Below are positions 44,565-53,513 of a DNA stretch of 64,000 nt, one piece after another. Position 1 is the stretch's first letter. Every line of letters starts with the position of its first letter. Below the pieces are notes generated by a model. It had not been told where the DNA came from. It ran no database searches and was given only the letters and a program-made list of their open reading frames with translations. The stretch lies in contig NZ_CAJYHX010000028.1 in the NCBI RefSeq assembly GCF_913774285.1, forward strand, positions 248,001 to 312,000, in the 5' to 3' direction. The position numbers and the translations under genes are program-made. The stretch comes from an uncultured Sphingomonas sp. Lineage in GTDB: Bacteria > Pseudomonadota > Alphaproteobacteria > Sphingomonadales > Sphingomonadaceae.

Positions 44565-47468
44565 ATGTCGAACATCGTCGGAATCGGTTCATCGCAGCGG
44601 CGCCCGCGTCTTGCGCGCCATGTACTGGCGGGGGCCACGAGCTTGATGGTGCTGGGCCTGGTGTCGCCGGCACAGGCGCAAACGGCCGTGCCGTCGACCA
44701 GCCAGGCGCAGGACGAAGAAATCATCGTCACCGGTATTCGCGGCTCGCTGCAGCGCAATCTGGATGCGAAACGGAATGCTTCGGGCGTGATCGAGCAGAT
44801 CTCGTCGGAGGATATCGGCAAGTTCCCGGATTCGAACGTCGCGGCCTCGCTGCAGCGCCTGCCAGGCATCTCGATTCAGCGGGACGGGCCGCGCGGCGAG
44901 CCCAACGGCGTGACCGTGCGCGGCTTCGGCGGCGACTTCAACGAGACGTTGGTCGACGGGCGCCGCCTCTCGACCGCGACCGGCGGTCGCTCGATCGACT
45001 TCTCGACCGTGGGGTCGGACTTTGTCGGCGGCCTGACCGTGCTCAAGACGCCCGACGTGTCGCTGTCGTCGAGTTCGATCGGCGCGACGATCAATGTCGC
45101 CTATCCCAAGCCGTTCGACCGGCCGGGCTTCCACCTCGCGGTTTCCGCCTCGGGTTCGGTGCAGGACAAGGGCGCCAAGCTGGTGCCGACCGGCGGCCTG
45201 CTGGTCAGCAAGACCTTCGCGGACGACACCTTCGGCGTGCTCGCCAACGTTATCTACACGCGTCACGATACCAAGACGAACAATGTGTTCGTCCATGGCT
45301 GGCCGGGCGGCAAGATCGCGCCCTGCCAGCAGGCCGGCAGCACCGCAGCGACCTGTATTCCCACCGACGACCCCACTGCCGACCCCAGCCAGCGCAAGAC
45401 GATCGTCAGCTGGTTCGAGCAGCAGTTCGGCGCCACGCAGAATTATACCCGCGACGAGCGCGTCGACGGCCGCATCGCCCTGCAATGGAAGCCCGCCGAC
45501 AACATCCTTTTGACGCTGGACGACAATTATTCCGACCAGCGCGTCAACACGGACAATTTCGGTTTCGGCATCTGGTTCAACCAGGGCAATCTGCGCAACG
45601 TCAAGCTCGACAAGAACGGCACGATCGTCGACTTCACCCAGGCTGGCTCGCAGACTGATTTCACCGCCGGTACCGACAGCAACTACCGCCGCACCAACCA
45701 GACCGGCCTCAACATGAAGTGGGACGCGACGGAGAATCTCCAGGTCGAGGCTGATGGCAGCTGGTCGAAGAGCTGGCTGAACCCGGATGGCCGCATCAAC
45801 TCGAAGGGTGCCGACGTCGGCTATGGCTTCGGGATCGGGCCAGCACTTGGCATCTCTGTCAACGGCGATAGCAAGGACGTGATCCCGGTCCTTCACGACT
45901 ATGGTGTCAACGGCAATGCCAGCCGCTGGGCGGATCTGGCGGCGATCGGCAGCCATGTGACGGTCAACATCGCCAACAAGAACACCGATGAAATTAAGCA
46001 GGCGCGGTTCGGCCTGAAATGGCAGCAGGAGGACCTCACCCTCCGGGTCGGCGGCTCCTATCTCGACGACCAGTTCAGCTTCCGCAGTGCCAACACCTTC
46101 GCCAACAACTATTGGCAGGCTTACTCGGGCTATGGTCCGGCATCGGGCACCACCGGCGGCGTGACCCTCCCGGCGAGCCTGTTCAAGGGCACGGTCGGCA
46201 CCGGCAACTTCCTGCCGGGCTATACGGGCGCGCTGCCGCCGGTGTTGCTCAACTTCCGGGCGGCGGACTATCAGGCCTATCTCACCGGACTCGGCAATCC
46301 GCAGACCAAGGTCATCCCAGGCTACAACACCGGCTGCTGTACCGGCTTCAACGGCCAGTTCACCGTGGCGAACGACGTCGGCAGCACCCGCGACATTGGG
46401 GAGAAGACCTGGGCGCTCTATGTCTCGGCGAACTTCAAGAGCGAAATCGCGGGCATGCCGTTTTTCTTCAACGCGGGCGTACGCGAGGAAGTGACGCATG
46501 TGAGCTCGACCGGCATCGGCCGCCTGCCGATCTCGATCACGCCGAGCACAACCGATCCGACGCTGCTGACCATCGGGTTCGGCGATCAGCAGGCGATCAC
46601 CACTAAATCGGACTATTCCTACCTTCTGCCGTCGCTGGACATGAAGCTCGAGCTAACCGATGCGCTGCACCTGCGCCTCGATGCCTCGCGCACGCTGACC
46701 CGGCCGACGCTGAACCTGCTGACGCCGGCGCTCAACATCGGCGTGGGCCAGCGTATCGGCGCGTTGACCGCGGATGGCGGCAACCCCACGCTGCAGCCAT
46801 ACCTGGCCGACAATTTCGATACGGCGGTGGAATGGTATTACCAGCGCAACTCGTATGCCGCGGTGAATTTCTTCCTGAAGGATGTGCGCAACTTCATCGT
46901 GCAGGGCGTCCAGCGGCAGCCGATCAACAATGTCGTGGATCCGTCGACCGGTCAGGCCGCGCAGTTCGCCGTCTCGCAGCGGGTCAATGGCCCCAAGGCA
47001 ACCGTGCGCGGCGTGGAAATCGCCTGGCAGAACACGTTCGGCGACAGCGGCTTCGGCTTCATCGCCAATGCGACGCTGGTCGATACCAACAAACCCTATA
47101 ATCCGGCGGACATCAGCCAGAGCGGCTTCGCGGTGACCGGTCTCGCCAATTCGGCCAACTTCGTCGGCTTCTACGACAAGAACGGTATCGAATTCCGCGC
47201 GGCGGCCAACTGGCGCGACAAGTATCTGCTCGCCTTCGGCCAGGCGCAGAATACCGGGTCGTTCGGTGCCGAGCCGACCTTCGTCAACTCCAGCCTGCAG
47301 ATCGATCTGAGCGCGAGCTACCAGATCACGCAAGCGATCAACATTTTCGGCGAAGCGCTCAACATCACCGACGAGGTGCAGAGCACCCATGGCCGCTTCT
47401 CGAACCAGCTGCTCGACGTGTTCGCCTATGGCCGGCGCTTCACGGCGGGCGTGCGCTATCGCTTCTAA
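44565..47468 (+). CDS. TonB-dependent receptor (glycan-uptake type)
   Basis: The 967-residue outer-membrane protein has an N-terminal signal peptide ending PAQAQ, a TonB-box-like EEIIVTGI near 51-58, a plug domain with SEDIGKFPDSNVAASLQRLPGISIQRD, and a C-terminal beta-barrel ending in RRFTAGVRYRF (aromatic last residue). The GKFPDSNVAASLQRLPG plug is typical of the sphingomonad and Caulobacter glycan receptors rather than siderophore receptors. It imports its ligand using TonB energy. The likely ligand here is a xylan-type oligosaccharide, by context. A terminator follows. Confidence 0.9.
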   Translation: MSNIVGIGSSQRRPRLARHVLAGATSLMVLGLVSPAQAQTAVPSTSQAQDEEIIVTGIRGSLQRNLDAKRNASGVIEQISSEDIGKFPDSNVAASLQRLPGISIQRDGPRGEPNGVTVRGFGGDFNETLVDGRRLSTATGGRSIDFSTVGSDFVGGLTVLKTPDVSLSSSSIGATINVAYPKPFDRPGFHLAVSASGSVQDKGAKLVPTGGLLVSKTFADDTFGVLANVIYTRHDTKTNNVFVHGWPGGKIAPCQQAGSTAATCIPTDDPTADPSQRKTIVSWFEQQFGATQNYTRDERVDGRIALQWKPADNILLTLDDNYSDQRVNTDNFGFGIWFNQGNLRNVKLDKNGTIVDFTQAGSQTDFTAGTDSNYRRTNQTGLNMKWDATENLQVEADGSWSKSWLNPDGRINSKGADVGYGFGIGPALGISVNGDSKDVIPVLHDYGVNGNASRWADLAAIGSHVTVNIANKNTDEIKQARFGLKWQQEDLTLRVGGSYLDDQFSFRSANTFANNYWQAYSGYGPASGTTGGVTLPASLFKGTVGTGNFLPGYTGALPPVLLNFRAADYQAYLTGLGNPQTKVIPGYNTGCCTGFNGQFTVANDVGSTRDIGEKTWALYVSANFKSEIAGMPFFFNAGVREEVTHVSSTGIGRLPISITPSTTDPTLLTIGFGDQQAITTKSDYSYLLPSLDMKLELTDALHLRLDASRTLTRPTLNLLTPALNIGVGQRIGALTADGGNPTLQPYLADNFDTAVEWYYQRNSYAAVNFFLKDVRNFIVQGVQRQPINNVVDPSTGQAAQFAVSQRVNGPKATVRGVEIAWQNTFGDSGFGFIANATLVDTNKPYNPADISQSGFAVTGLANSANFVGFYDKNGIEFRAAANWRDKYLLAFGQAQNTGSFGAEPTFVNSSLQIDLSASYQITQAINIFGEALNITDEVQSTHGRFSNQLLDVFAYGRRFTAGVRYRF

Positions 47469-47487
47469 GGTCTCTTCCCACGACTGG

Positions 47488-47522
47488 GGATGCCGGTACC
47501 ATCCGGCATCCTCTTCTTTTTG
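47488..47522 (+). terminator. Intrinsic terminator between the TonB receptor and the halogenase-like gene
   Basis: A perfect 9-bp stem (GGATGCCGG / CCGGCATCC) with a 6-nt loop is followed by TCTTCTTTTTG, 19 bp after the receptor stop and 15 bp before the halogenase-like GTG. Confidence 0.85.
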
Positions 47523-47537
47523 CACGGGTCGGCGCGC

Positions 47538-49079
47538 GTGAAACGGGTTCGGAACATCGTCATCGTCGGCGGCGGCACCGCCGGTTGGCTCACCGCCGGG
47601 GTGATCGCCGCGCGCCACCGGAGCCGGATGCCCGGCGGCTTCACCGTCACGCTGGTCGAATCCCCCAACACACCGATCATCGGGGTGGGCGAGGGGACCT
47701 GGCCGACGCTGCGGACCACGCTCGCCAAGATCGGCGTCTCCGAAACCGAGTTCTTCCGCGAATGCGACGCCGCCTTCAAGCAGGGCGCGCTGTTCGCCCG
47801 CTGGACCACTGGCGCCGAGGACGACGCCTATTACCACCCGCTGATGCTGCCCCAGGGCTTCCACCAGCTGAGCCTGGTGCCGCACTGGATCACGGACTCG
47901 AAGGGCCGCAGCTTCTGCGACACGGTTACTCCCCAGGGCCGGATCTGCGACGCAGGCCTTGCCCCCAAGACGATCACGACGCCCGAATATGATGGGCAGG
48001 CCAACTATGCCTATCACCTCGACGCGGGCAAGTTCGCGCCCTTCCTGACGCGCCACTGCACGACGAAGCTCGGCGTCCGCCACGTCCTCGCCGATGTCCG
48101 CTCGGTCGAACTGGCGGAGAATGGCGACATCGCCGCGATCGACACCGAACAGGCCGGGCGGATCGAGGGCGACCTGTTCGTCGACTGCACCGGCTTCCGC
48201 TCGCTGCTGCTCGGCGAGGCGATGGGGGTCGGCTTCAAGGATTGCGGCGACGTGCTCTTCTGCGACGCCGCGCTCGCCGCGCAGGTCCCCTATCCGGAAG
48301 AGAATGCCCCGATCGCCACCCATACCCTCTCCACCGCCCAAGGATCGGGCTGGATCTGGGACATCGGCCTGCCGACGCGGCGCGGCACCGGCTATGTCTA
48401 TTCCACGGCCCACACCAGCGACGACGAGGCCGAGGCGACACTGCGCGCCTACCTCGGCCCTGCCGGCGCAGACGTGGCCGTCCGCCGCATCCCGATCCGC
48501 TCGGGGCATCGCGAGCGCTTCTGGAAGAACAATGTCGTCGCCGTCGGACTCGCCGCCGGCTTCCTCGAGCCGCTCGAAGCCTCGGCGATCGTGCTGATCG
48601 AGCTGTCGGCCAAGCTGATCGCCGAGCAGATGCCGGCGGTGCGCGAGGTGATGGACGTGGTCGCGAAGCGCTTCAACGCCACCACGCTCTATCGCTGGGG
48701 GCGGATCATCGACTTCCTCAAGCTCCACTACGTCCTGACCAAGCGGACGGACACCGAATTCTGGCGCGACAATCTGCTGTCCGAGACGATCCCCGAGCGG
48801 CTCCAGGAACTGCTCACCCTGTGGCGCTACCAGCCGCCCTGGTTTCATGACGAGTTCGACCGGGTGGAGGAGATCTTCCCGCCCGCCAGCTACCAATATG
48901 TCCTCTACGGCATGGGCTTCCGCAGCGAAGTCGAGCCCGAGGCGCTATCGGGCGACCAGCGGCTCGCCGAACGGGCGATGCGCGAGAATGCCGCGCAGAC
49001 CGAACGGCTCTGCGCCGGACTGCCGCGCCACCGCGACCTGATCCGCAAGATTCACGAACACGGGCTGCAACCGGTCTGA
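47538..49079 (+). CDS. Flavin-dependent tryptophan-halogenase-like protein
   Basis: The 513-residue flavoprotein starts with RNIVIVGGGTAGWLTA, the FAD-binding GxGxxG and halogenase GW signature, and has the FKQGALFARW lysine region, the halogenase WxWxI motif (GWIWDIG, with G replacing the usual P), and the C-terminal GLAAGFLEPLEASAI. Relatives occur beside glycan TonB receptors in sphingomonads. Whether it chlorinates or brominates anything is not known. The GTG at 47538 is used, as the earlier ATG (47490) lies inside the terminator stem. Confidence 0.88.
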   Translation: MKRVRNIVIVGGGTAGWLTAGVIAARHRSRMPGGFTVTLVESPNTPIIGVGEGTWPTLRTTLAKIGVSETEFFRECDAAFKQGALFARWTTGAEDDAYYHPLMLPQGFHQLSLVPHWITDSKGRSFCDTVTPQGRICDAGLAPKTITTPEYDGQANYAYHLDAGKFAPFLTRHCTTKLGVRHVLADVRSVELAENGDIAAIDTEQAGRIEGDLFVDCTGFRSLLLGEAMGVGFKDCGDVLFCDAALAAQVPYPEENAPIATHTLSTAQGSGWIWDIGLPTRRGTGYVYSTAHTSDDEAEATLRAYLGPAGADVAVRRIPIRSGHRERFWKNNVVAVGLAAGFLEPLEASAIVLIELSAKLIAEQMPAVREVMDVVAKRFNATTLYRWGRIIDFLKLHYVLTKRTDTEFWRDNLLSETIPERLQELLTLWRYQPPWFHDEFDRVEEIFPPASYQYVLYGMGFRSEVEPEALSGDQRLAERAMRENAAQTERLCAGLPRHRDLIRKIHEHGLQPV

Positions 49080-49103
49080 CGAGACCGTAGAGGGGAACAC
49101 TAG

Positions 49104-51743
49104 ATGAACCGCACCATCCGCGCCGCGCTGCTGGCCGCCGCGCTCATGCCGCTGCCCGCGCTTGCCCAGACCGCCGACCCGCGTGCCGAGGCCGATGCCA
49201 AGGCAGCGGCGATCGTCGCGCAGCTCACCCCGGAGGAGAAGTTCGGCCAGCTGCTCAACGTGGCCCCCGCGATCCCGCGGCTCAATATCCCGCGCTACAA
49301 TTGGTGGACCGAATCGCTCCACGGCGCGCTCGGCACGCTGCCGACGACCAACTTCCCCGAGCCGGTCGGCCTCGCCGCCAGCTTCGATGCGCCTTTGGTC
49401 CATGACGTCGCTGCCGCGATCAGCAGCGAGGTGCAGGGGCTCCATGCGCTCGCCCGGCAGACCGGGCGGATGGGGCGGATCGGCACCGGGCTCGATACCT
49501 GGTCGCCCAACATCAACGTCTTCCGCGATCCGCGCTGGGGCCGGGGGCAGGAGACCTATGGCGAGGATCCGTTCCTCACCGCGAAGATCGGCGTCGCCTT
49601 CATCCAGGGCATGCAGGGGCCGAACCCGGACCTGCCGAACGTGATCGCCACGCCCAAGCATTTCGCCGTCCATAGCGGCCCCGAATCGACCCGGCACGCG
49701 GCGAACGTGTTCGTCTCGCGCCACGATCTGGAGGACACCTATCTGCCCGCGTTCCGCGCGGCGATCGTCGAGGGCAAGGCGGGATCGGTGATGTGCGCCT
49801 ATAACCGCATCGACGGCCAGCCTGCCTGCGCGAGCGACGAACTGCTCAAGGAGCATCTGCGCGGCGCCTGGGGCTTCAAAGGCTATGTCGTTTCCGATTG
49901 CGACGCGGTGAAGGACATCAGCGACAACCACCACTACGCGCCCGACGGCCCCAGCGCAGTGGCGGCGGCGATCCGGGCGGGGGTCGACAATGAGTGCAAT
50001 GGTGCGACGCTCACCGATACGGCGGGGCTGGGGGATCGCTACCGCGATGCACTCGCCAAGGGGCTGATCACGCAAGGAGAGATCGACCGCACGCTGGTGC
50101 GGCTCTTCTCCGCGCGCCTGCGCAACGGCGACCTGCCCGGCATCCGCACCACCAGCGGCAAGGCGAGCGATGTCGGCGCACCGGCGCACCGCGCGCTGGC
50201 GCTGGATGCGGCCGAGAAGAGCCTGGTGCTGCTCAAGAATGACGGGCTGTTGCCCTTGAAGCGCGGCAGCCGCATCGCCGTGATCGGCCCGCTCGGCGAC
50301 GCCACGCGCGTGCTGCGCGGCAATTACTCCTCGTCGCTCTCGGGTCCGCCGGTCTCGGTGGTCGAGGGCCTGCGCCGCGCCTTCCCGCGCGCCAATGTGA
50401 GCTACGCGCCCTTCGGTGCCTCGGTGACCGATGGCGACCGCGTCCCCGGTTCGGCACTGCGCACGCCCAGCGGCAAGCCGGGCCTGCTCGCGCGTTACTT
50501 CAATCCGGTGACGCCGGCGCCCACCGAGTTCGCGCCGGGCACCTTCCGCGACGCGGTCGCCAAGATGCAGTTCGCCGATACGCCGGTGGTGACCCGTGTC
50601 GAGGCGGATGTCTCGGCGCGCAGCCTCGACCTGCCGACCGTGTCCGAGCATCACCGCACCATCTGGACCGGCTTTCTCGTGCCCCCCGAGACCGGCACCT
50701 ACCGGCTGGGCCTGACCGGTTTCGGCGGGGCGATGACGTTCGAGGGCAAGCCGTTCGTCGACCTCACCAAGTCCGGCTGGGGCAGCCTGCCGACGATGCG
50801 CGAGGTGCAGCTGGTCAAGGGCAAGCGCTATCCGATCGAGGTGCGCGCCGACGAGCATGTGCTCTCCGGCATCGATCTCGTCTGGAAGCGGATCAGCGCC
50901 GATCCGGTGGCGGCCATGAAGGCTGCCGCTGCCAAGGCGGACGTGCTGGTCGCGGTGGTGGGCATCACCTCGGACCTCGAGGCCGAGGAATCGCCGATCC
51001 AGGTGCCGGGCTTCAAGGGCGGCGACAAGACCAGCCTCGACCTGCTGCCCGACCAGCAGGCGCTGCTCGATGCCGCCAGGGCGACCGGCAAGCCGCTGGT
51101 GGTCGTCGCGATGAACGGCAGCCCGATCAACCTGAGCTGGGCCAAGGACAATGCCGCCGCGATCCTGGAGGCCTGGTATCCGGGCGAGGTGGGCGGCAGC
51201 GCGATCGCCAATGTGCTTTCGGGCAAGACCAGCCCCTCGGGCCGCCTGCCGCTGACTTTCTATCGCAGCGTCGACGACCTGCCGTCGTTCGGCGACTACA
51301 GCATGCAGGGGCGGACCTATCGCTACTTCACCGGCACCCCGGTCTATCCGTTCGGGTACGGGCTTAGCTACACCCGCTTCGCCTATGGGACGCCGGTGGT
51401 GGAGAAGGAAGGGGCGGGGCTGACCGTCACCGCCGAGCTGCGCAACACCGGCGCGCGGGCGGGCGACGAGGTGGCGCAGCTCTACCTCAACTTCCCCGAG
51501 GATCCCGGCGCGCCCAAGGTGGCCTTGCGGGGCTTCCAGCGCGTGTCGCTCAAGCCCGGCGAGGCGCGGAAGGTGACGTTCACCCTCTCGCCACGCGACC
51601 TCAGCACGGTGAAGGTGGAGGGGCAGCACCGCGTGCTCGCCGGCACCTATCGCGCGACGGTCGGCGGTGGCCAGCCGGGTACGGGCGCGGCGGGGGCATC
51701 GGTGCAGTTCAAGATCGAGAGGGCCATCGACCTGCCGAATTGA
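49104..51743 (+). CDS. GH3 glycoside hydrolase (beta-xylosidase/beta-glucosidase type) with PA14 insert
   Basis: The 879-residue secreted enzyme has a signal peptide ending in LAQ (residue 22), a GH3 N-domain with WWTESLHGALG and HFAVHSGPESTR, and the nucleophile motif YVVSDCDAVKDI near 267. The second GH3 domain has an inserted PA14 module (about 455-590), and a fibronectin-III-like tail follows. The SDCD active site resembles plant and bacterial beta-xylosidases more than SDW beta-glucosidases. It likely releases xylose or glucose from oligosaccharides in the periplasm. It lies 24 bp after the halogenase-like stop. Confidence 0.9.
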   Translation: MNRTIRAALLAAALMPLPALAQTADPRAEADAKAAAIVAQLTPEEKFGQLLNVAPAIPRLNIPRYNWWTESLHGALGTLPTTNFPEPVGLAASFDAPLVHDVAAAISSEVQGLHALARQTGRMGRIGTGLDTWSPNINVFRDPRWGRGQETYGEDPFLTAKIGVAFIQGMQGPNPDLPNVIATPKHFAVHSGPESTRHAANVFVSRHDLEDTYLPAFRAAIVEGKAGSVMCAYNRIDGQPACASDELLKEHLRGAWGFKGYVVSDCDAVKDISDNHHYAPDGPSAVAAAIRAGVDNECNGATLTDTAGLGDRYRDALAKGLITQGEIDRTLVRLFSARLRNGDLPGIRTTSGKASDVGAPAHRALALDAAEKSLVLLKNDGLLPLKRGSRIAVIGPLGDATRVLRGNYSSSLSGPPVSVVEGLRRAFPRANVSYAPFGASVTDGDRVPGSALRTPSGKPGLLARYFNPVTPAPTEFAPGTFRDAVAKMQFADTPVVTRVEADVSARSLDLPTVSEHHRTIWTGFLVPPETGTYRLGLTGFGGAMTFEGKPFVDLTKSGWGSLPTMREVQLVKGKRYPIEVRADEHVLSGIDLVWKRISADPVAAMKAAAAKADVLVAVVGITSDLEAEESPIQVPGFKGGDKTSLDLLPDQQALLDAARATGKPLVVVAMNGSPINLSWAKDNAAAILEAWYPGEVGGSAIANVLSGKTSPSGRLPLTFYRSVDDLPSFGDYSMQGRTYRYFTGTPVYPFGYGLSYTRFAYGTPVVEKEGAGLTVTAELRNTGARAGDEVAQLYLNFPEDPGAPKVALRGFQRVSLKPGEARKVTFTLSPRDLSTVKVEGQHRVLAGTYRATVGGGQPGTGAAGASVQFKIERAIDLPN

Positions 51744-51792
51744 GCGGACGGGAAGGGATGTAAGGCGCCGAAAGCCCGCCCCACACCGCCTT

Positions 51793-51890
51793 CGTCATTC
51801 CCGCGAAGGCGGGAATCCATTGGCGCTGAATCGGCGGTTCCTGCCCCCGGCGGCACGGCGAATGGATCCCCGCCTCCGCGGGGACGATGG
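51793..51890 (+). repeat. Dispersed ~100-bp inverted repeat, copy 2
   Basis: CGTCATTCCCGCGAAGGCGG at the left end and CGCCTCCGCGGGGACGATGG at the right are inverted versions of one another, with TCCATTGGCGCTGAATCGGC inside. It matches copy 1 (11794-11894) in reverse. It lies between the GH3 and DUF808 genes. Confidence 0.8.
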
Positions 51891-51993
51891 TTGTTTTGTG
51901 GCGACTGCGCAGTGCACCGGCGGGAGCCTCGGTCCTCCGCGTGCATTTCCGCTTCATCTCGGCTAGCCCGGGACAAACCATGAGGGGGATTTG

Positions 51994-52932
51994 ATGGCGG
52001 GTGGCCTGGTCGCATTGCTGGACGATATCGCGGCGCTGGCGAAACTGGCGGCGGCGTCGCTCGACGACGTAGGCGCTGCGGCCGGTCGCGCGGGGGTGAA
52101 GGCCGCCGGCGTGGTGATCGACGATACCGCGGTCACGCCGCGCTATGTCGTGGGGCTCACCCCCGATCGCGAGCTGCCGATCATCGGCAAGATCGCGCTG
52201 GGCTCGATCGCCAACAAGCTCATCGTGATCCTGCCGCTGGCGCTGCTGCTCAGCGCCTTCGCGCCCTGGGCGTTGACCCCGATCCTGATGCTTGGCGGCA
52301 CCTATCTCTCGTTCGAGGCGGCGGAGAAGATCCTCGAGGCACTCACCGGCACGCACGATTCCGATGCAGTCGCCGAGATCACCGACGCCAAGGCGCTGGA
52401 GAAGCGCCAGGTGCTCGGCGCGATTCGCACCGATCTGATCCTCTCGGCCGAGATCATGGTGATCGCGCTGGCGCAGCTTCCCGCCGACATGTCGTTCGTT
52501 ACGCGCGCCGGGGCGCTGGTGCTGGTGGCGTTCGCGATCACGATCGGGGTGTACGGCGTCGTCGCGCTGATCGTGAAGATGGACGATATCGGCCTGCACC
52601 TCAGCCGCGGCGGCGCGACGGGCGCGGTGGCAGGCTTCGGGCGCGGGCTGGTGACGGCGATGCCGGTGCTGCTCACTGCGCTGTCGCATATCGGCGTTGC
52701 GGCGATGGCCTGGGTCGGCGGGGGCATCCTGCTCCACGGGCTCGAGGAATTTGGGTTGAGCGCGATCCCGCATGCGCTGCATCACTGGTCCGAGGTGGCC
52801 GGTGCCGCGACCGGCGCGCTGGGCGGCATGGTGGCCTGGCTGGTCTATGCGCTGGGCTCGGCGGTGGCGGGGCTGGTCGTCGGTGCGGTCGTGGCGGGGT
52901 TGCTCCACCTGATCCCGCGCAAGGGGCACTGA
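51994..52932 (+). CDS. DUF808 membrane protein (YedI-like)
   Basis: The 312-residue protein has an N-terminal AGGLVALLDDIAALAKLAAASLDDVGAAAGRAGVKAAGVVIDDTAVTPRYV block, the family signature, and then five to seven membrane segments (LPLALLLSAFAPWAL, ILSAEIMVIALAQLP, LVLVAFAITIGVYGVVALIV). The family occurs in many proteobacteria, with no defined substrate or function. GAGGGGGA precedes the ATG. Confidence 0.87.
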   Translation: MAGGLVALLDDIAALAKLAAASLDDVGAAAGRAGVKAAGVVIDDTAVTPRYVVGLTPDRELPIIGKIALGSIANKLIVILPLALLLSAFAPWALTPILMLGGTYLSFEAAEKILEALTGTHDSDAVAEITDAKALEKRQVLGAIRTDLILSAEIMVIALAQLPADMSFVTRAGALVLVAFAITIGVYGVVALIVKMDDIGLHLSRGGATGAVAGFGRGLVTAMPVLLTALSHIGVAAMAWVGGGILLHGLEEFGLSAIPHALHHWSEVAGAATGALGGMVAWLVYALGSAVAGLVVGAVVAGLLHLIPRKGH

Positions 52933-53012
52933 CCGACTCCCATTCTTGTTAACCTAAGTCGGGACCGATCCCGGCGCCTGCGCGTTCGCCCCCCTGACCA
53001 GGGAGGCCGCGC

Positions 53013-53513
53013 ATGCCCATCACCATCAACGGCGTCGATCACGAGCTCGACGTCGATCCCCGTACCAGTCTGCTCGATTTCCTCCGCCGCGACGCCGGGC
53101 TCACCGGCACCAAGAAGGGGTGCGATCACGGCCAGTGCGGCGCCTGCACGGTGCTGCTCAACGGCCAGCGGATCAACAGCTGCCTCACCCTTGCGGTGAT
53201 GCACGACGGCGACAGCGTCACCACGATCGAGGGGCTCGGCACGCCCGATGCGCCGCACCCGCTCCAGGCCGCCTTCGTGCGGCACGACGGCTATCAGTGC
53301 GGCTACTGCACGCCGGGCCAGATCTGCTCGGCCAAGGCGATGCTCGACGAGATCGCAGCGGGCTGGACCAGCTATGTCAGCGACGATGTCGCGGGCACGC
53401 CCAAGCTCAGTGAGGAAGAGATCCGCGAGCGGATGAGCGGCAATCTCTGCCGCTGCGGGGCCTATTCGAACATCGTCGCGGCGATTGCGGAAGTGGCGGA
53501 GGCGCAGGCATGA
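53013..53513 (+). CDS. paoA: Aldehyde oxidoreductase 2Fe-2S subunit PaoA
   Basis: The 166-residue iron-sulfur subunit has a plant-type 2Fe-2S motif CDHGQCGACTVLLNG and a second all-helical cluster CGYCTPGQICSA with NLCRCGAYSNI, as in the xanthine dehydrogenase family. It passes electrons from the molybdenum centre to FAD. It has no twin-arginine leader, unlike the E. coli periplasmic PaoA, so its location may be cytoplasmic. AGGGAGG is the ribosome-binding site, and paoB overlaps its stop by four bases. Confidence 0.9.
   Translation: MPITINGVDHELDVDPRTSLLDFLRRDAGLTGTKKGCDHGQCGACTVLLNGQRINSCLTLAVMHDGDSVTTIEGLGTPDAPHPLQAAFVRHDGYQCGYCTPGQICSAKAMLDEIAAGWTSYVSDDVAGTPKLSEEEIRERMSGNLCRCGAYSNIVAAIAEVAEAQA

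Noticed and set aside
48945..51629. An 894-codon frame antisense to the GH3 gene
   Set aside because: His/Arg-rich shadow translation with no conserved motif.
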